Positions 60,546 through 64,000 of a stretch of 64,000 nt of DNA are shown one piece after another. Position 1 is the stretch's first letter, and each line of letters starts with the position of its first letter. The translations under genes and the position numbers were made by a program. The notes beneath the pieces were generated by a model. That model saw only the letters and a list, made by a program, of their open reading frames with translations. It was not told the origin of the DNA and did not search any database. Source of the DNA: Sulfurospirillum sp. UBA4058. GTDB lineage: Bacteria; Campylobacterota; Campylobacteria; Campylobacterales; Sulfurospirillaceae. Location of the stretch: assembly GCA_002382085.1 (NCBI GenBank), contig DFZK01000003.1, positions 62,001 to 126,000 of the forward strand, given 5' to 3'.

Positions 60546-60806
60546 ATGATCATTTCAGCCAATGACATCAAGACTAAAGGGGTCACGCTTTTGGATAAAC
60601 TCTTTGAAACCATGAGTGAAGTGGTTATCAATGTTAGAGGGAAAAACAAGTATGTGGTCATTGATATTGAACGTTACAAACAGTTGCGTACTTTAGAGCT
60701 TGATCGTCTTTATGAAGAGACGATGCAAGAGATTAAAGAGGGGCGTTATACCACAGGTATTGAGGAACATCTCAAAGAAGTAAGAGACATTGCCAATGGC
60801 TTATGA
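60546..60806 (+). CDS. Phd/YefM-type antitoxin
   Basis: An 86-residue protein starting MIISANDIKTKGVTLLDK and with VINVRGKNKYVVIDIERYKQL, the typical N-terminal DNA-binding Phd/YefM fold with a C-terminal acidic helix (EEHLKEVRDIANGL) for toxin contact. AAGGAT precedes the ATG. It overlaps the toxin by 11 bases. It probably binds its own promoter. Confidence 0.85.
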   Translation: MIISANDIKTKGVTLLDKLFETMSEVVINVRGKNKYVVIDIERYKQLRTLELDRLYEETMQEIKEGRYTTGIEEHLKEVRDIANGL

Positions 60807-61071
60807 AATCCGCTTAAGCGAAAGCTACAAAAAGCGGCTTCGTAAGTTTATTCAAACGCATAAAGATATGGCGGTACGTTATGAAAAGACCATTCGTATC
60901 CTTCAAGAAAACCCGCACCATCCCTCACTTCGTTTGCATAAGCTCAAAGGGAATTTAAGTGCGTATTACTCTATTTCGATTAATATTGAGTACCGCATCA
61001 TTTTAGATTTTATCATCGTCGATGAAGTCATCATTTTACTCGACATCGGTGCACACGACGAGGTGTATTAG
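60796..61071 (+). CDS. RelE/ParE-superfamily toxin (YafQ/RelE-like)
   Basis: A 91-residue RelE-fold protein: ESYKKRLRKFIQTHKD, HPSLRLHKLKGNLSAYYSISI and EYRIILDFIIVDEVIILLDIGAHDEVY, with the His/Asp C-terminal end of YafQ-like RNase toxins. The ATG at 60796 is chosen over a TTG at 60790. The stop shares a base with the GTG start of the next gene, so the downstream nucleosidase gene is translationally coupled to the toxin. Confidence 0.85.
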   Translation: MAYEIRLSESYKKRLRKFIQTHKDMAVRYEKTIRILQENPHHPSLRLHKLKGNLSAYYSISINIEYRIILDFIIVDEVIILLDIGAHDEVY

Positions 61072-61694
61072 TGCGTATTCACACCCTAATTCACACCGCG
61101 TTGGTTGCCGAAGCTAAGCCTATCATCGGGCATTTTAAGCTTACATGTAAAGCAAAACAGCCGTTCAATCTTTACGAGGGGGATGGCATCGTCCTCATCG
61201 TCTCAGGCATGGGAAGCGAGAAAACTCGAGAGGCGCTTGTGTATGCGCTGAGTCTTTATGAGCCGCACGTTGCTATCAACGTGGGTATCGCAGGATGTCG
61301 TGATACTGCCGTTTCTAAAGGCACGCTCTTTTGTACGACGCACGAGGGTTTGGACATTCCTTTTGCGACCTGTTCAAGCCATGAAAAGCCTATCGAAGGC
61401 ATGCGACGAAGTCCAAACGAGACACTTTCGTTCCGTCGGGACGAAAAAGCGGAGCGTTTCGGGGCTCCCGTCGTGAACAACCGTGCCCCGTGCGTGACTT
61501 GCGGCGATGCCTCCGTAAACACAACGCTCGTCGATATGGAAGCGGAAACCTTCTTGCAAACGCTACCCAAAAGCATCGAAACGTATGTCTTTAAAGTCGT
61601 CTCCGACCATCTTGAAACAACCATTCCAAGCAAAGCGGACGTAGGAAATTGGATAGGAAAAAGCATCAAACGGTGGGAAAACTATGCTCGATAA
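61071..61694 (+). CDS. Nucleosidase-like (MTAN/PNP fold) protein with an apparent insert
   Basis: A 207-residue PNP/MTAN-fold protein beginning with GTG (overlap TAGTG with the toxin). Recognisable family elements: IVSGMGSEKTREAL, NVGIAGC, LVDMEAETF and FKVVSDHLE, the last two carrying the usual catalytic Glu and Asp. Between CSSHEKPIEG and TTLVDMEA lies a GC-rich stretch of about 40 codons (roughly 61402-61520: RRSPNETLSF...APCVTCGDASV) that does not look like the family. It may be an insert. Likely cleaves a purine nucleoside, but this is not certain. Confidence 0.7.
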   Translation: MRIHTLIHTALVAEAKPIIGHFKLTCKAKQPFNLYEGDGIVLIVSGMGSEKTREALVYALSLYEPHVAINVGIAGCRDTAVSKGTLFCTTHEGLDIPFATCSSHEKPIEGMRRSPNETLSFRRDEKAERFGAPVVNNRAPCVTCGDASVNTTLVDMEAETFLQTLPKSIETYVFKVVSDHLETTIPSKADVGNWIGKSIKRWENYAR

Positions 61695-62919
61695 ACACGA
61701 ACATTTTGAAAAAGCGTGCGAAAATACCGCCTTTTCAAGTTTACATGTAAACACCCAAACCTTTTTAAAAACCAAAGCGATTGCCTACCGCCTCAGCTTT
61801 TCGCAGATTCAGCACCTCATTATCATTGCGATTGATCTGCAAATGTGGGGACACAGTCTTGAATTCTTTTGGGTGGATAAAGAGAGCAAAAAAGAGGCTT
61901 TGGTGCTGCTTGAATGCCACTATGCAACCCTTCAAAATATGCTCAAAACCTACCCTCAAACACCCATGAATTTTGAAAAAGAGACGTTTAAAATTGAGGA
62001 AATCGAAAAAGAGAGCTTGGGACTTGGCTCGTGCCCTGTGGCTTCACCCAAAACTCGCTGTTGCAACCTTCTTACCTTAGACGCGGTGGAAAGTTGCGGG
62101 TTTGACTGCTCGTACTGCTCGATTCAGAGTTTTTACAAAAACAACACAATCAGCTTCGATAAAAATTTCGCCGAGAAATTAGAGCATTTAAAACTTGACC
62201 CTAGCAAAACGTATCATATCGGCACGGGGCAGTCTTCGGACTCCTTGATGTGGGGCAACCGCGCAGGTGTTTTGGAAGCGTTGCTGAACTTTGCAAGGAA
62301 AAACCCCAACGTTATTTTGGAGCTCAAAAGCAAGTCGGACACCATTGCCTATTTGTTGGAAAACGAGGTGCCCAAAAACGTTATCTGCACATGGTCGCTC
62401 AATCCGCAGGTCATCATCGACAACGAAGAGAAGCGTGCGGCAAGCCTCGATGCTCGCATCCACAGTGCCAGAGCTTTGGCGGACAAAGGTGTGCTCATTG
62501 GGTTTCATTTTCACCCCATCGTGTTGTTTGAAGGCTGGCAAGAAGCCTACACCGCTATCGCACATGAGCTGACTAAGCGTTTTACATGTAACGAAGTTGC
62601 TCTCGTCTCCATGGGCACGCTGACGTTCATCAAACCCGTGCTGAAAAAAATTCGTTTGCGGGCTCAAAAGAGTAAAATTCTTCAAATGCCTTTAGTCGAC
62701 GCCAACGGCAAATACTCCTACCCACTTTCTCTCAAAGAGGAAATGTTTAGCACGCTCTACCAAGCCTTTGCACCGTGGCACGGCAACGTCTTTTTCTATC
62801 TGTGTATGGAAGATGAGAGCTTGTGGCACAAGGTTTTTGGGTATGAGTACGCCAACAACGAAGCGTTTGAAGAAGCAATGCTCAGGGCATACACGCAAAA
62901 AATCAAAGGAATTCAATGA
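61684..62919 (+). CDS. Radical SAM protein of the spore photoproduct lyase family
   Basis: A 411-residue protein with the radical SAM motif CGFDCSYC at residues 138-145, preceded by SPKTRCCNLLTLDAVES and followed by a TIM-barrel (IGTGQSSDSLMWG, NVILELKSKSD, TWSLNPQVI, GFHFHPIVLFEGW) as in SPL. The organism type does not sporulate, so the substrate is unlikely to be classical spore photoproduct; a nucleic-acid or nucleoside substrate fits its nucleosidase neighbour. It overlaps the preceding gene by 11 bases. Two TTACATGTAA copies lie inside it (61741, 62582). Confidence 0.82.
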   Translation: MLDKHEHFEKACENTAFSSLHVNTQTFLKTKAIAYRLSFSQIQHLIIIAIDLQMWGHSLEFFWVDKESKKEALVLLECHYATLQNMLKTYPQTPMNFEKETFKIEEIEKESLGLGSCPVASPKTRCCNLLTLDAVESCGFDCSYCSIQSFYKNNTISFDKNFAEKLEHLKLDPSKTYHIGTGQSSDSLMWGNRAGVLEALLNFARKNPNVILELKSKSDTIAYLLENEVPKNVICTWSLNPQVIIDNEEKRAASLDARIHSARALADKGVLIGFHFHPIVLFEGWQEAYTAIAHELTKRFTCNEVALVSMGTLTFIKPVLKKIRLRAQKSKILQMPLVDANGKYSYPLSLKEEMFSTLYQAFAPWHGNVFFYLCMEDESLWHKVFGYEYANNEAFEEAMLRAYTQKIKGIQ

Positions 62920-63572
62920 AAACCGTTTTAATGACTGGCGGAAGCAGTGGCATCGGCAAAGCAATCAAAGAGAAGCTCCACGAAGACGGCTACACCGTCT
63001 TTAATATCGGCAGGCGTGAAGCAGCCATCGTGTGCGACTTGCGCGATGGCGAGACATTGGAGCGCGTTGTCAAAGCGTGGCTCAAAGAGCACGACGTTCA
63101 TGTGCTCATCAACTGCGCTGGCATCGGACTTTTTGATCCGCACGAGACGATCAGCCCTGCGAAGATCAAAAACCTTATCGATGTCAATCTCACCGCACCC
63201 ATCATTCTCTCCAGCCTCTGTTTGCGCGCGTTGCAACAAACGGGTGGGCACATCATCAACATCACCTCCATCGAAGCCACACGCCATGCCAAATACTCCG
63301 CCTTGTACACTGCCACGAAAAGCGGACTGCGCGACTTTGGGCTGAGCTTATTTGAAGAGGTGCGCAAAAGCGGTGTGAAGGTTACGTCCATTAACCCCGA
63401 CATGACGCTCACCTCCTTTTTTGACGCGCTTCATTTTGCGCCCAGTGAGGATGAGCAGACCTATTTACTCCCACAAACGATCGCCCAAAGCGTTTTAGAC
63501 GTTTTACATGTAAAAGGTGCGATCACCGATATGACGATCCGCCCGCAAAAAGTAGGTATTGCGAAAAAATAA
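62916..63572 (+). CDS. SDR-family oxidoreductase
   Basis: A 218-residue short-chain dehydrogenase: NAD(P) loop TGGSSGIGKA (residue 7-16), NCAGIGLF, and the catalytic YTATKSG with Ser in ITSIEA. It overlaps the SPL-family gene by 4 bases. The C-terminal end is short. Substrate unknown; a copy of TTACATGTAA lies near the end (63504). Confidence 0.87.
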   Translation: MKTVLMTGGSSGIGKAIKEKLHEDGYTVFNIGRREAAIVCDLRDGETLERVVKAWLKEHDVHVLINCAGIGLFDPHETISPAKIKNLIDVNLTAPIILSSLCLRALQQTGGHIINITSIEATRHAKYSALYTATKSGLRDFGLSLFEEVRKSGVKVTSINPDMTLTSFFDALHFAPSEDEQTYLLPQTIAQSVLDVLHVKGAITDMTIRPQKVGIAKK

Positions 63573-63587
63573 TCTTTACATGTAACG

Positions 63588-64000
63588 CTAGCGAACCAAC
63601 GTATTTTCAGCACCATGCAAAATCATCGCGACATCTTCATCCGCAATATCGTAATGGTAAAACGTTTTGTAAAAAGACTTTACCTCATGCTCCAACGATT
63701 GATCTTTAAAAAGCTCAGGGTAAAACATCTTCCCAAGCCATAAAGGTTGTAAAGCCCCCTCGGCACTGCGCACAGACCAGAGATAAACGCCTGTAGGAAC
63801 GACATAAATGCGTCTGTTTTTAACGGCATTTAGGGTTTGCAAGGCGGGATTTTGCAAAATGACATCACGGCTTGGATTGCTATTGGTAATGATCACATCA
63901 GGATTCCACACCAAAATTTGCTCGGCATTGATAATCTTTGCCATCTCTTTGGTATCAAGGGCATAATCACGTGCCACGTTCATGCCGCCTGCGATTTTGA
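63588..64000 (-). CDS. Periplasmic metal/siderophore/cobalamin-binding protein, C-terminal part (truncated by window edge)
   Basis: The frame is open to the right edge (…IAGGMNVARDYALDTKEM), so the first half lies outside the window. GGMNVA, NAEQILVWNPDVIITNS and IYVVPTGVYLWSVRSAEG mark a TroA/BtuF-like substrate-binding protein of an ABC importer for Fe-chelate or cobalamin. The visible part has 131 or more residues to the stop. It converges with the SDR gene, with TTACATGTAA between them. Confidence 0.8.
   Translation of the reverse strand, partial: KIAGGMNVARDYALDTKEMAKIINAEQILVWNPDVIITNSNPSRDVILQNPALQTLNAVKNRRIYVVPTGVYLWSVRSAEGALQPLWLGKMFYPELFKDQSLEHEVKSFYKTFYHYDIADEDVAMILHGAENTLVR

Noticed and set aside
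1..64000. CRISPR array
   Set aside because: The repeated TTACATGTAA is palindromic and irregularly spaced, with no 20-40-bp direct repeats and no cas genes.
1..64000. tRNA or rRNA genes
   Set aside because: No cloverleaf, T-loop or conserved rRNA segment could be recognised in the intergenic stretches.

Overview
The window looks like a chromosomal segment of a Campylobacterota member, most likely Sulfurospirillum or a close relative. This is inferred from the gene families (flavodoxin next to an uncharacterised Fur-type gene, PAS/GGDEF and EAL proteins, CZB chemoreceptor, double-cubane reductase with activator, no introns or eukaryotic features), the tight translational coupling, and the moderate GC content. 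No rRNA, tRNA, CRISPR array or intact insertion sequence was seen, and there is no gene-free stretch longer than about 300 bases. Bases 1-60 hold nothing recognisable.

Region 1 (61-32400) is an iron-acquisition island. A minus-strand run (11009 down to 61) encodes two sister TonB-dependent receptors, a YbtP/YbtQ-like pair of half-size ABC transporters, a YbtX/RhtX-like MFS permease, a VOC protein and a second MFS permease. A third receptor (11126-13168) diverges from an AraC regulator, which is followed by the nonsense-interrupted relic of another AraC gene. Next, all on the minus strand, come a FecI-like sigma factor, FecR, a signal-transducing (STN-domain) TonB receptor of 904 residues, a secreted M16 zinc protease and a three-gene ABC exporter-like module (divergent ATPase, permease, DUF4857-like membrane protein). 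This resembles a protease-associated import system placed under FecI/FecR control. A Fur-box-preceded gene pair of unknown function, a fourth sister receptor, a DUF4198 protein and two tandem AraC genes complete the island. Ten Fur-box-like sites sit in its intergenic regions and around the neighbouring metal genes.

Region 2 (32030-43571) holds metal and envelope functions: a DUF2325 protein, YnfA, a DUF1007/RcnA-like cassette (DUF1007, transporter, DUF1007-transporter fusion, DUF1007), flavodoxin with an unknown partner, two LysE-family exporters, a TIGR01777 epimerase, and a tightly coupled five-gene operon with a NosL-like protein, a CxxC membrane protein, a LolD/MacB-type ATPase and an FtsX-type permease.

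Region 3 (43568-57400) is signalling and envelope: a PAS-GGDEF cyclase, RarD, an OmpR-type two-component pair followed by an EptA-like phosphoethanolamine transferase, a hypoxanthine/uracil DNA glycosylase, an EAL protein, a PAS histidine kinase/CheY/CZB-chemoreceptor operon, a NifX-like His/Cys-rich protein divergent from a DUF134 regulator, and UppP.

Region 4 (57400-64000) has a double-cubane-cluster reductase with its ATPase activator, a low-GC unknown gene, a Phd/RelE-type toxin-antitoxin pair running directly into a nucleosidase-like gene with an apparent GC-rich insert, an SPL-family radical SAM protein, an SDR, and the truncated end of a periplasmic metal/siderophore-binding protein.

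Across the whole window a perfect 10-bp palindrome, TTACATGTAA, occurs exactly 22 times, inside genes and between them, far above chance. It behaves like a highly iterated palindrome of unknown role.
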